A stretch of DNA of 64,000 bases from Stropharia rugosoannulata (lineage: Eukaryota; Basidiomycota; Agaricomycetes; Agaricales; Strophariaceae). Positions 1-11,654 of the stretch are shown here, piece after piece; the stretch's first letter is position 1, and every line of letters starts with the position of its first letter. Where the stretch lies: contig JANCIK010000009.1 of assembly GCA_028532985.1 (NCBI GenBank), positions 2,914,001 to 2,978,000 of the forward strand. The letters run 5' to 3'. Both the position numbers and the translations under genes were made by a program. Under the pieces are notes generated by a model, which saw only the letters and a list, made by a program, of their open reading frames with translations, was not told where the DNA came from and searched no databases.

Positions 1-446
1 GTGCAAGCCACCAAATAGGTGTTGTCTCTGTCATTGACATTAGCAGGACATCTTCTTTTCGCATGAACTCCGGGTTGTAGGCCGGCAGAATCAAAATGCC
101 ATTTGGCCGGCAGGTGATGCCATAACCGTTGATGGCCAACTGATCAAGTAGATACAGCTGCCTCATTTGGTATCCTTTCATTACACATGTTGAAATGTGA
201 ATCAATGTGAATTCCTGAATAGAACTGTTAACTGTGAAGCAATAATCAATAGATAAAACTCACTATCTCCTTCATAAGCAGGCAGGCATAGGGGTTATCA
301 TGGCGAAGCTCGCCACCAGTGATCGAGTATCTGAGGCCACAGCAGATGCGAAACATGCAGAGGTAAAGAAGCAGGTTGCACTGCACATGATCGATGCAGG
401 TGTCTTCATCGAGGATTGGCATGGGGTTGGTGTTTGAGGAAGACAT
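1..446 (-). CDS. Unknown KDZ-element gene, 3' truncated by window edge
   Basis: A two-exon start of an unrecognised gene. Exon 1 is 264-446, starting MSSSNTNPMPILDEDTCID at an ATG whose complement is 444-446. A 49-nt GT-AG intron lies at 215-263, and exon 2 (1-214) stays open to the edge. Joining them keeps phase and gives at least 132 residues, with a Cys-rich stretch (LYLCMFRICCGLRYS) and later ITCRPNG and LPAYNPEF. It lies about 100 nt downstream of the KDZ transposase, on the same strand, and shares the CCGG-rich motif style of the element, so it is probably cargo of the same transposon. No domain was recognised. The call of a real gene rests on the in-phase intron and the long open frame. 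Confidence 0.5.
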
Positions 447-545
447 TGTGATGAGATGGAGTTTGAGTAGCCGTGGAGGTAAAAATGAAAGACAAGATCA
501 ACAGTGCAGAGATGGTTGATTGATAAGGTCATGTGTATTCATTCC

Positions 546-3500
546 TCAGGCCACATGATACCAGTGGCTTATATAATGTACATGTGCCTTACTAAATCTA
601 GCATCTGCTACCCTACCTAATTCATTCCATAAGTTGATCTGTGCCTGTGCATAAGCCTGGAAACCTAGTGGGTGAGCATTGAATTGGCCGGCAGCGTCAT
701 TCGATGGGTTTTGAATGGTGGTTACTGCATCTGCCCAGACATTCCGCCGGTCTTTCCACATATTTGCCATATGCACATAGAACCGGACTGTCCAGTCCAT
801 TTCATGCTGACATAGCACAACCTCTTCCTCCCAGTGCATTTTCTGTGCTCTTGCTCGTAGCCAATGAATTCGATAGACTACAATTGAATTTAGTCACAGC
901 TCAACGAGTATCAATCAAACATACAATCATTGATTCTCTCCCAATTGAGATTTCCATTGACCGGCGGATTGCAAACCGGCGGCTCCATATTATGTTCAAT
1001 TCTCCATATCCAAGACATTCGGGAACTGCTACCCCCTCTTGCATTCGGTTCAGTTATTGATGCACTAGTATTTGTATCAGCTTTTGACATGATGGGGAAT
1101 TGTTGATCAATGGCAGCCTTATCATTGTCATGTCTTGCGAGGCATAGCATGGATAATTGATTCTGATTATATTTCCGCCAGTGTGTACTGGTTGCCTGTG
1201 CCAAGACGACCACGCGATCCTGAGCTCTGGTGTGATGTGCACCATCTGTCCTCCTGACGTCAAATGCATATAGCCAAGATTTCTGAATAATTTCTCCACG
1301 AATTGATTCTAATAAATCATCAGCATGAGCTTTCCTAATCTTTAGCTCTGTTTTTCGCAACCGGCGGAGAACAGATTTATCCTGGGCAGATGCACTAGCA
1401 GATGTCAAAATCTCTTTGGTGATTTCAGAAGGGAATGCCATTAGCTGCCTTTCTGGGTCAGCATAACTGACTTCTTCATTGGCCACCTCTGCTTCTTCAT
1501 CCGTTTGTGCACCATCCAGGATGGGAACATCATGTTCATCATTGAAAGAATTCAAAATATCAATGCCCATGATGTCAACTGCATTGCAAGAAAATTTGTC
1601 CAGCTGCTTGCAAAGTGTGTGCCGGTGGCGTACAAGATCCTGACACTGAGCCACAGTAGGATCTCAAGGCATACAACATACATAGGACTGCAATTCATTT
1701 CTAAATAATGAATAAATTGGTTGGTAATAATGATTGAAACTACTCACTGCAATTGTTCAGCTTGAATAACCTGTGAAAGCCATACAGCTCAACTGCTGGT
1801 CTCTCCATTTCGAATTTCATTCTCTGAAAGCTGCACCTCAATTTCTCGCATGGTGGCAGCCTTTTGCACAGCCGGTCGATAAATGTCCATTGCTTTTGGG
1901 TCCTCATCTTGCCGGCGTTCAGCAGCCTCAATCTGTTCCAACCATTCTGGGAGTTTATCCACCGGCATACTTGCGGTAATATCATTATAGTACACAATGG
2001 CATCAATTTCTTGATTCACTGCTCGAATATTTTTTTTGATGATTGTGGATGGCATATTGACAGTCTTTTTCCAATTAGAATCAGCCATGTGATCATCGAG
2101 CACTTCAGCTCTATGGCCGGCGGTTGCAGTCCAAACACTGTGAGATGTCTTGTTTAGCAGGCTCCACAGGGTTTCCAGGATTTCTCCATCTACCATGCCA
2201 ACACCTGGGATATAGGTAGATGCCCATCTATATAGACATTCTGTCTTGTGGCCATGTTCATGCCAGAGACCGACTGCGCATATGCATCGAAGTCTTTGTG
2301 GCCAAGTGAGACCCTTCATTAGTCGAAATCGCCTAGTCATATTCTTGTAGAACTGACACATAATGTCATAAATGAACATGACAGTCTCAATTCCGCCGGT
2401 GTTGGTATGCTTCAGTGCTTCAGAAATACTGTAGTCCATGCACATTTGACATTCACCGAATTCAAAGTCAACAAGACTGCCTGGACAGAAGCAGCCATGT
2501 CTTGCACATGCCTGTACCCCAATCCCTCTGACCCGGCGGCCAGAAACAACCTTTTCATTGTCAAGCTGTGCACGATGAGAATGGCAAGTCGGCAGCTCCT
2601 TGAATTTCCTGGAATATTTTTTGGCATCCTTCAAATGCTCCTGGTATGGACCGGCAGCTGTCATGAATGCCTGGCCGGCTGTCAGATCAATATTGTCATG
2701 GGCATTCTTTTGATTTAAATGGTCAGCCTTGAAGTTCCCATCAGCACAGTACTTGCAAATGAACAGGAACTTCTTGTCATTCTCTTTCCAGTCGTCAGGG
2801 AGATTGATTTCTGGTTGAGGACAAGCAGGGCAAAATAGAGCCAGTATATTGCCGTACATCAATGGTGTCGTTTTAATCCCTCCGGCAGTGTCACCGGCAG
2901 TGTCTTCACTTGCCCCATCTTCACTGTCTGATTCACACTGTTCTGCAACTGGTGGAGGCATAATATCCTCATTTGGTATTTCATTATCAGCAAGAATCCG
3001 CACTTCCAGGATAGCTGGGGGGTCAGGGTTTGGGCGCCATAGTCCATGAGCTCTGCCATGCATGGTCCACATCTTCATGATGCAGAATTGTCTACTCAGC
3101 CGGCGGAGCTCACGGTATCGATCCAGTACTGCTTGTGGGAAGGCTGGGCAGGTCAACCAGCGGAGCTTCGTGTAATACTGATATGCTGATGTCTTGCACT
3201 CCAGGTTAGACAGCCTGAAGTCTCAAAGAACAGCAAATGTGAATACAGTCTTGACCACATTGAAGGAGGTTGGGAATAGTGCCAGCTGCATGTATTGGTT
3301 ATCCTCCGGCAGCTGATTGTTGCAGTGACATTTGACAGCTGGCAGGTGATGAATGCCATTCACCTTGACAATTGTGACAAATGGATTACCATGGGTATCA
3401 TTTTGGGCTGGCCTTGGTAAGACTCGAGGGTAAGTAACATCAATATCAAAGACAATTGTGTCTTCATCAATATATTCATCGGCGGCTTCCTCAGCTTCAG

Positions 3501-4250
3501 GTTGCAGACCAGCATTGTAAGCCTGGCAGATATTGCCTTCATGTTCATCTCCATACAGCGCCTCTTGCATTTCTTGTATATCATTGTAGTTGACCATTGT
3601 ATTAGGACATCTATTTCCTTGATGGCCAAGATGAAGCTTTACACCGACTTGCCATAGCACCGCCGGTGTGAAAGCACTACCATCCCAACGAAGAATACGA
3701 TGAAATGGCATGAAATCATGAGTCTGCCGGCAACATGTCGTGCATAAGAGTTGTCCTCCAAAACATGCCTTACACTTCCATTTGGCAGCAGGTGCATTGC
3801 AGGCATTGCATGTATTGATCCCTCTGGCAGGTGCATGGGATGCCATAACAATCTTCAAGTGGGTATCCCTTCTGACCAGCCATTCTCTAAGAAAATCGTT
3901 TTGCGACTGCACGATTTAATATATGCAGTGTGCATTACATGTGGGTGATATAACATACCTTGCCTCTATATACTGGTAGATCCAAGTTTTGTAGGTTTTC
4001 GATAACCTGATCCTCAGTTATATCTCCAGCATAGTCAAGACAGTTAGGTACTTCCTGTGGTTCAAAGCCTGGTGGAACATCTGGAATAGCAGGAATAGCA
4101 GGAATAGTCAGTGCTACATTCTCTGCAATGGGTTCCCCACCACGTTTGCACTTCTTTGTAATGACCTTTCCTCTATGGTCCTGCTCTTCTATCTGGATGC
4201 CACCAGCTTGATTTGGAACATTGTGCTGGGTTATACGGACACAGCACATT
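546..4250 (-). pseudogene. KDZ transposase, CxC2 type, with in-frame stops
   Basis: Kyakuja-Dileera-Zisupton (KDZ) transposase, the cut-and-paste enzyme of this element. Exons: about 4250-3959, 3906-1748, 1700-925 and 877-546, with introns of 52, 47 and 47 nt. The second exon holds a CxC2-like cysteine cluster near 3,850-3,650 (CNACNAPAAKWKCKAC, then LLCTTCC). The KDZ core follows at about 3,150-1,900, with YDIMCQFYKNM, GLWHEHGHKTEC and GMVDGEILETLWSLLNKTS. The C-terminal part is helical and ends VHYISHWYHVA. The frame is interrupted by TGA at 3223-3225, 1789-1791 and 1664-1666; the first and third fall where CGA would restore an otherwise continuous conserved reading. The start is uncertain: 4250 is the most plausible ATG and 4312 is another in-frame choice. 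Family assignment is firm; loss of function is inferred from the stops. Confidence 0.85.
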
Positions 4251-4407
4251 GGGAGTAGACAGTTGTGTGTGCATTCAGTATTCGACCTTATATTAAGAAA
4301 CCAATGGCACATGTGTTCTGCCTCATGTTGTTATCAATAAATGTATCTATTTTAATCTACTTATAAGCAGGAATGCATCGGTCTATTTTTTCATCCCTTT
4401 CCCCATA
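4251..4407. promoter_or_regulatory. Bidirectional promoter between transposase and companion gene
   Basis: A 157-bp spacer separates the divergent transposase (minus) and companion gene (plus). It contains AT-rich stretches and a pyrimidine-rich run (tttttcatccctttcccc) just before the plus-strand ATG at 4408, which is common at fungal transcription starts. No specific box can be named. Confidence 0.3.
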
Positions 4408-6654
4408 ATGCCTACACCAGAAGAAACCCCGCCCTCTACACAGATATGGACAGCAAAGGAGTTCAACTCCTTTGCTGTCCAAATCTCCAAGTTGGAGATT
4501 TTGAGGGATCATGTCGAGGGATATTGTGCACAGGTCAAAGAGCAGAAGGGCACTTTCCTCGCTGAAAAGGTCATCAAAATGATCAAAGCATTGTGGGGAT
4601 CACAATACAAAAAAAGTAATCCCAATTTCGATGAAAAGATGCAAGAGGAATGGAAGAAGAAAAAAAGGGTATGCCCCAAGCAATGTATGCAATGTAATGC
4701 CTAATGCTGTAACAGTCAATATGCAATTGGTTCAAGAATAATGCTAAGATGTCGAGGTGCATGAAAATTAAAGGTTTTAACATGGATGTTACCTTTGACT
4801 CTGTTGTCATTGCACGTAAAGGCAAGGAGATTGAAGAGGAAGCAAAGCACCGTGCACAGAAGGCACTGGGTGGGAGTGATCAGGAATCTGATGGTGACGA
4901 CAACAGGGTTGCAGATGATGAGGCCGGCAGTGGGGCCAGTGGTTATAGTAGCCGTTCCTGGATCAAATATTATGCAGGGGCAAAGAAGTATATTAAGGAG
5001 ATGCTGACAGATGACGAACGAGATGCAATCAAAATGGAGGTGATGGAATGGAAAGCGAAGGGTGTGCCACCAGAGGTTCAAGCCAAGTCAGTTTTTGATT
5101 ACACCGCCGGTCAATTACTAAGAGACTGTATAGACAAGCTGTGAAGCACTGTTCAGACATTTGTTGTGAAGTGGATAGGAAAATGTTTGAGAGCATGGGT
5201 GTGAGATCACTCTGGATCACAACTTTTGATAAACCAGACGGACACACTACATTCACAATGTGAGCATCTCTGCAGTTGAGATGAATGTTCCTGACTGCCG
5301 GTCAGCTACGATACCCAGGTAGTGCAGCCTAATGTGCCAATGAATTTTCCCAGCTTTCAAGAATTTGATCCGAATAGCTACACAGCAATTAGGACCAGTT
5401 ACATAAAATACATTGAGCACATCACTGCTCTCAAGCGTGGCAAGGCTGCCGGTGCTGAATCTGTAGAACACCAGGCCAGCTCTCATCCATCAGGGATGCC
5501 CTGGATGCCTGCCTATAATCCAAAGGGATGCAAAGAAAGTCTCAGGGTCATGCAGGGGATGATCTGCAAGTACTACAGATTGCACTTCGGTATGTGTATA
5601 TGTTTTCAACGTAATTTGACAATTAATGTATGTACCTGATTGTGTAGCACTAGCAACAAAATCATCCAGGGGCCCACTGTACACATCAATCAAAAACAAG
5701 CACAATTGGCAGGACTTCGTCGACCCTCTCTACATGCCTCATGGCATCTCGTTTCGGGACCCTTCATCATATAACAGGTCAACAGCATTTGATATTGTCA
5801 ATCTCATCCGCCGGCGCCAAGCGGCAAATGAAATTCCCTTCAAATTTCATGCCATTCCTAATGGCACCATTGAACCGGTGCCTCAGATGTACCCTGAAGA
5901 GTTATTCACATCATTTGCTATACCAGACCCAGACCCCAGGATAAATAGAGAGGATGATATCAGTTTGGCTGACCTTCAACAAATGGCAGAAGTCTACACT
6001 GATGACTCTATCACCACAAAGTTGCAGGATAGTGATGCACTGCCGGTCATGATTGTCGATCGGCGGCCATCAGATGATGACAATATGTCAGCAAGTCCAG
6101 CACCCCTGACAAGACTCAAGCACAAGGAGTCATCCATATCTGAAGACAATGTGGACTGCCGGCCTAGACAAAGAACTAATAGGATTAGATCCAGGTCAAG
6201 ATTCATTGCAAAAAAGTTTATTCTCAAGAATTGTAAGGGTAAAAAGAAAGAATCAGTTTCAGAACATGATTCAGATGTGGAGGACCAGTCAGACAAGGTG
6301 GAAGAATTGAGACACCAGCAGTTAACATCTGCATCAGAATCAGATGATGACTGCTGGTCTGACAGCAAAGATGAAGGACCCAGCAGAAGGAATACATTCT
6401 GTGCCCAGCAAGGCAGACCCCCTGGACTGCAAGATATATCGAATACAAGGGATAGAAATCAGTCAAGGGTAAGAATTGTCAAACCTGATGAAAAGGAAGG
6501 AGGAACAAAGCAGACAAAACACAAGACTGTTTCTAGAGGACAATCACACAGCAAGAATGAAGATGGAGAAAGTAACCGCCGGTCTTCCAGACGAATTGCT
6601 TCCCGACCGGCAGTCTCGGATATTGAGAATGTGGTTGAAGTCAAGAGGCACTGA
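4408..6654 (+). CDS. KDZ companion gene, unknown function, probably frameshifted
   Basis: A multi-exon gene divergent from the transposase. Exon 1 is 4408-4668 (starts MPTPEETPPSTQIWTAKEF), a 47-nt intron follows, and exon 2 starts at 4716 (SICNWFKNNAKMSRCMKIKG). Exon 3 lies near 5,325-5,589 and exon 4 near 5,648-6,654. The N-terminal third is helical and basic, with CNWFKNN in the middle. The C-terminal half is low-complexity and charged, with acidic Ser/Asp/Glu patches and basic RRRQ and RTNRIRSRSR patches, suggesting a nuclear or DNA-associated protein. Near 5,115 the frame ends at CIDKL, while another frame continues as RLYRQAVKHCSDICCEVDRK, so a small indel or unusual splice is likely. 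The final TGA (6652-6654) is followed by about 49 more open in-frame codons. Its position and shared motifs make it cargo of the KDZ element; no known domain was recognised. Confidence 0.6.
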
Positions 6655-7346
6655 GGACGAACAAAATTCAGGGAACATGTTGACAATGCTCACGGCATGC
6701 ACCATTCAGCTCGCCTAGCCTTGCGCCGACCAGCCTCGACTGACCACAACAGTGGCCACAAAAAATCTTCAACAAATAGACAATCGGGGAAATAATGACA
6801 CTGCTGGTCACACTGCCGGTCTCACATGTCATCCTATATTCAAATATTCAATCAGTCGAAAATGTACATAAAGTTACCTTACCTAGGGATAGATATATTG
6901 TGATACATTTAAATTAACTTCTAACCTGACATGACGCTGCCGGCCACAAATCGCAACTTCGCATATTGAGGACTTCACACATTTTGCATCAATGTATATT
7001 TATACCTGACTTCACTCAGACTGATGTTTACAAGCAAATGACAAAAAATTAATTTTACTTTGACTTCTGAAGTCAAAGTTTCAAGATATACTGATACATT
7101 AAATTGCCCTTGATCTAACTTCAAGGGGCGGTATATACAGACAAAAAAAAATTTAAGATGCAAGAAGGATGTCACTGGCGGCCTTTGGTGTGAGTGCACT
7201 TCGCCAGTGGCTCCTCGTTCTCGTCACCCTCATTCCCTCACTTGGCACCGGCGGTCGTCCCTGCTGCCTTGCCCTTTCCTGCTCCCTTCCCCCTCTGACT
7301 CCTCATCTTCTTCACAGGTTCCTCAACCTGCGACACCGAGTCCAGC
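6655..7346. other. Convergent intergenic segment of the KDZ element
   Basis: About 690 bp between the convergent companion gene and the coiled-coil gene. It is AT-rich near 6,840-7,150 with an A-run at 7143-7151. Copies of the CCGG-centred motif lie at 6,811, 6,938 and 7,247. No gene was recognised. Confidence 0.4.
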
Positions 7347-9306
7347 TCATCCTCCTCGCGGGAACTCAGGAGGCGGTGTGCGCACCTCGATGAGATCTTG
7401 GGCGGAGGGGGCAGGTGGGCGAGAAGGGACAGGCGAAGGGGAATGGGCAGGGGATGGAGACGGGGCAGGTGGACGGTGCAGGACCGGTGAAGGCAATGGA
7501 GGAGGGGGAGTGGGGGCCGGCGGTTCTGATGTGGCTGGCAGTCCAGTCAACACTGGCAGTGGCGTCTTCCAAGGGACTTGGATGTCGAACAGTGTCATCA
7601 ACCTTGACTTGGGCCGTGATGTCTGTGCGACAACCTGCTCCAGCAGGCTCCTCAGAGCCTGCTGTCCCTCCATCAACTCCGTCAGGGCTCGCCCATGCCC
7701 TTCAACCACCACCTTCAACTCCTGGACCTTGTCTGTCAGGTCCTGCGCATCAGCCCGTATTGTCATCAGTTCCTCGACTGCCTCCGTTGTCTTCTCGAGC
7801 ATCTTCAAGAGCTCCTGGTTCTGGCGCTGGAGCAGCCGAACGTCTGTTGTCACGTCGTCGAATCCGTGCTCGACATTGCAGGTGATCACTTGCGTTTGCT
7901 CCAACGTCATCATAATGACATCCCCGACGTTCTCGGCATCTGCGAAGACTTTCTTGCGGTCCTCGTCGACATAGCAACTCAGGTGGTGGTCCCAGGGGGC
8001 GACTTTGTCGCCCAGTGTCATGGCACCCGGCGTCTTGAGGCAGGGCTTCTTGTACATGTATTGACACGTACTACAAGCCCTGACAGGGTTCTCCTGCATT
8101 TCCTTCTCATGCTCCGGGGACTCGACATAGCAGGGTGTGCTGCAATTGATACAAGACCAACAAGGCGTCTTGGTCTTGTAGCAATCGGCGGGCATCTGCC
8201 CCTTAGACGCAGTAGATCGTGCACATGCCTTCCCCTTGCCCTTGGCTGCCGGTTTCCCATCGGACTCACTGTCATCGTTGACTTGCCTCGATTTCCTCGA
8301 TGCCGCTGTCCTTGCCTCTGGCTCGCTCTGGGTCGCCTTGCCCTTGCCCTTCTTTGTGGGACGCTGTACCTCTTCCTCCTCTTCCTCATCGTCCTTGTAT
8401 TTGCTTTCATCGTCTGTGTCCAAGACAAATTCATGTGATTTTGTTGCTGCCGGTTGTCTAGACAGGCCAGCCACCGGCAGCCTGGTGGCTGGCCCCTTTG
8501 CATTCTTCGTCTTCAGCTTGACAGTGGCCTCTGTCTCAATGGCCTTGACACCGGCGGTTGCCTTCGCCTTCTTCTGCTTTGGCACCTTCTGCAAAGGCAG
8601 CACCACGACGACCTCAACAACGTCTTTGAACGCTGCTGGGTGTGCGCCTGTGGGGGATGGTGTCTTCTCCCAGGTCGCGATTTCGATGACTTCGCCTTGG
8701 CGGCGACAGGGGCAGGTGGTGCGGGAGGGGGAGAGGCAGGCGCAGGGGGGGGGTGGGGAGGCCTTCTTCGCCTCTGTTGCTTTGGCCGCCGGTGCAGCCT
8801 TGACCAGCAGTGCAGGCTTCACCCCGACAGTCGCCGGTCGATTGACTAAGAATGTGTCAGAAATGAACAAAAGGTTATAATATTTATTACTCACCAATGA
8901 TAGGCATGCTGCCTATATCCACCTCCACCTTCCCCTGCTCCTGCCTCCGTAGGACGTATAGCCCCATCTCCACCATCTCCTTGAACGCGTCCCAGCACAT
9001 GTTTTCTGTGTCTTGTCCATCTGAACTCGCGTCCTTGGGCAACAGCTTGCGCACATAGTTGTAGAGCGTGAGCCCTACAGTGCGCCCAGCAGCCGACTGC
9101 TTGCAGACTTGAAGTTCAACCTATTGTTAATGAATGGTCAGTAAACTAAAGATAGAAAATGTAACAAAAAAACTCACCAAGGACTTCCAAAGTCTGGACC
9201 TCTCCTTCAAAAACAGTTGGCTCCCTCCTTCCCAAATTCGCACACAGTCGTGATGGAATGCAACGATTGCATCTCAGATTTCAAGGTTGCTGTGAGATGA
9301 AGCCAT
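7347..9306 (-). pseudogene. Cysteine-rich coiled-coil protein gene with early TGA
   Basis: Three exons on the minus strand. Exon 1 (9306 to about 9,181) begins MASSHSNLEI, hits TGA at 9274-9276, and continues in the same frame as DAIVAFHHDCVRIWEGG. Exon 2 (about 9,120-8,893) begins VELQVCKQSAAGRTVGL, and exon 3 runs to 7347. Both introns are GT-AG and phase-compatible. The protein of about 590 residues has an Ala/Lys/Pro-rich basic middle with acidic patches, and a Cys cluster near 8,170-8,040 (CWSCINCSTPCY, then CSTCQYMYKKPC) that could bind zinc. A coiled coil near 7,850-7,640 follows (LLQRQNQELLKMLEKTTEAVEEL), and the tail is Pro/Ser-rich. The style fits agaric transposon-associated proteins of unknown function. 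The single early stop sits where a CGA is expected, so the gene is probably a recent pseudogene. Confidence 0.6.
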
Positions 9307-10362
9307 GAAGAAAGGTAAAGGGAATTATTGAAAAGAAGAGGATGCAGGGTGTGGGAGAGAGGAGAAATGTTCCGTTGATGGCTGTGCGCTATTATAAAGT
9401 TCAACCATCTACAAATAATAGTCAACATTCCCACGCAAAGCAATCAACAGACTTCAGCTTTTCAAAACCAAAGGCAACATCTGGACATCGCCAGTCTAAG
9501 TAAAACCGCCGGTGCATATCAATAATGTGCATTTTTATGAAAATTTTGTCACTGGTGTGGGCTAGTATAGCATAATAATTAGGTATATACCTTTTGCCAA
9601 AACACATTGCCAGTCTCAGTTAGACTGGCAGTGCATAATATTGTTGTATGATAATCTGGGCAAGTATGGCCTGAATTGTAATGGTCTATAATATTGTGAT
9701 TATGCTGGCTAATAGTCATATACTAAACTTGCAATGGTCCCATTATGCATAGTAGTATATTCATTTCATGAGCATGAACATTGATCACCTGAGACTGGCG
9801 ATGTATACGACAGACTGCTGGTTTCCAATTTCCAACGATCATATGTGCAAAATGAGCCCATATACCATTGTAATATACCAGACTCACAGATGTATAGTAG
9901 TATATTAATGTATGGTCCCAGACCATTTATTATTCCAGACCGGCGATTCTCATCATGCACCGCCGGTTTTCATACAATCATTTGTTCAAAATCAGCCATG
10001 AACCACAGTAATATACTAGCCTCACAATGGTCCCCTGAAAAATAGTAGTATATTGAATTTGAATAGCACCGGTCAACAATCGAAATTGCCGGTCTAGCAC
10101 AGCCCATCTGCCATTTGACACCGCCGCTCGATATAGAGAACTGCCGGTTGATCTTGCCCTGACAACCATCACCGACGACCATCACCATTTGTCGACAATG
10201 GCCCCGTAAAACATGGTAATATACTAGAAAGCTATTAGTCCCGTGTGACACGGTAGTATACTAGTTCTGCAATGGCTCAAAATAACTCTGTGATCCACGG
10301 TATAATAATAGTTCACTGTAGCACTATAGATTACGGTACCCAGGCACTGTCCTATGTGAACT
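9307..10362. repeat. Terminal repeat-rich region of the KDZ element
   Basis: Non-coding right end of the element. Short related units recur, such as agtatat(t/a)cta, ccatttgtcgacaatgg and accggcgat, and CCGCCGGT occurs at 9506 and 9961. The last roughly 180 bp (10,180-10,362) match, in inverted orientation, 17,247-17,435; similarity stops after ctatgtgaa near 10,362, which I take as the element boundary. The matching left terminus lies outside the window, so terminal inverted repeats could not be compared. Confidence 0.5.
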
Positions 10363-10363
10363 G

Positions 10364-10840
10364 TCAATGCTGATCTCGTCGAGTTGAGCATGTTGGTGTT
10401 TTTGTCGATTGCAGAATGTGATGTGATGACTCCAACTTGGCTGTGGTACAGTCAGACTCTTCTTTCAATGTCCTATTCGATGGTACTTGACTTGACTTGC
10501 TAGGACCTGTGGTTGGACCGGAATGCACATGTGATTTGCCAGAATGCAAATTGGGCAGAGTTGAGCACTTTGGTGAACTCAATGATTTTGCACCAGTAGT
10601 CGGTTCCTGCAAGTTGGGAGTAGGTGCATTGTGTTTGTCATCAGACAACGAGTCAGATGGTGCTGGTCTCCCCAAAGGATGTGCAGTTGGTGTGTCCGAG
10701 TCATCAGTATCCAAGTCAGGCAAATAGGCAGCAGTTGAATCACTAGTGTAGATGCCTCTTAATCTCTTACCACCATCATCTCTGTGTGAGTTAGGTTTGC
10801 TCTCTGCACCTGTAAGTCGTCTGCTCTTAACAATGTGCAC
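10364..10840 (-). pseudogene. Low-complexity ORF beside LTR-like repeat, possible Gag remnant
   Basis: An open frame of 158 codons rich in Ser, Thr, Pro and Asp (for example LDTDDSDTPTAHPLG). It starts close to the inverted LTR-like copy at 10,835-11,173 and reads away from it, the position expected for a retroelement leader or Gag. No zinc knuckle or other motif is present, and it could be a chance frame. A Gag origin is inference only. Confidence 0.2.
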
Positions 10841-11173
10841 ACCTCGTGTCCTCTAGTCTTTGTAATAGCAAGTAGTGCCTGCAAGTTTGTTTGTAAGGAG
10901 GGGTTTAATTCTAGTAAATCTTGGTTAGAGTCAGTCTGGTTGCTAGTGGCGTGCACTAGGCAGAATGATAAATGAAATAAGTTGTTTATAGAAAATGGCT
11001 TTGCTGCATGCACTTCAGGGTCCAGTGACCTTGTTCAATGCATGGACTCTCCAAAGTCTTTCACCTGGCAGTGCAGTCTCACAGTCTAAACACTACAGTG
11101 CAAGTTTTTGTACATGGTTGTACTGACTCCCCACTGAGCTCTCCAAATGACCCGGTGGCCAGAAACTATCCAA
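10835..11173 (-). repeat. LTR-like repeat, copy R1 (partial, inverted)
   Basis: The reverse complement of 12,085-12,400. It shares aaacccctccttacaaac, the track of short words around agtcagtacaac, and tttggatagcttctggcc. It forms an inverted pair with copy R2 about 900 bp away. Similarity ends near 11,173. Confidence 0.65.
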
Positions 11174-11654
11174 AATGCCATGTACCACATGTCCTCCACA
11201 TCCCTGTGCATCTATAACCCCGTGTCTAGGCAACATTTTGCATTCTTATCTTTTTCTATTGATTTCTTACAGTTTCCACAATCTACAAAATGTTCTGGGC
11301 ATACATAGGTGGCATCAGCACTTTTTCAGCACCTCTCAGAACTAGTACATAATGTAGAATGTATGTAGGTACAAAGGAACAGATTCCCCTTTGTTTCAAG
11401 CCCCTGTTTTTGCATACTGCATTAGTATCTGCATTTCCTCATTGTCTATAGCCTTTGTCTGCAAATATTACTGCACTTTAGTCTCATTTAGCTGCCTCAC
11501 CTTAATATCATTGTTTTATTTGTGTTTCACTAGGTTGCTAAGTGAAGCACAACTTGCACGGAATATGCACTTGTTCACACATGTATTGTGTGTCCTCATT
11601 GTCTAGTATTGTCCCCCTTTGTACATGCACACAAGGCATGTTTTAGTGTATCAG
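11174..11654. other. Spacer between inverted repeat copies
   Basis: About 480 bp of AT-rich, CpG-poor sequence. The 71-codon frame at 11,391-11,606 (plus) shows no recognisable motif. Nothing else is supported here. Confidence 0.3.

Noticed and set aside
7207..8880. Plus-strand frames of 200-255 codons over the coiled-coil gene
   Set aside because: Low-complexity shadows of the minus-strand gene; the minus strand has coherent exons and a Cys cluster.
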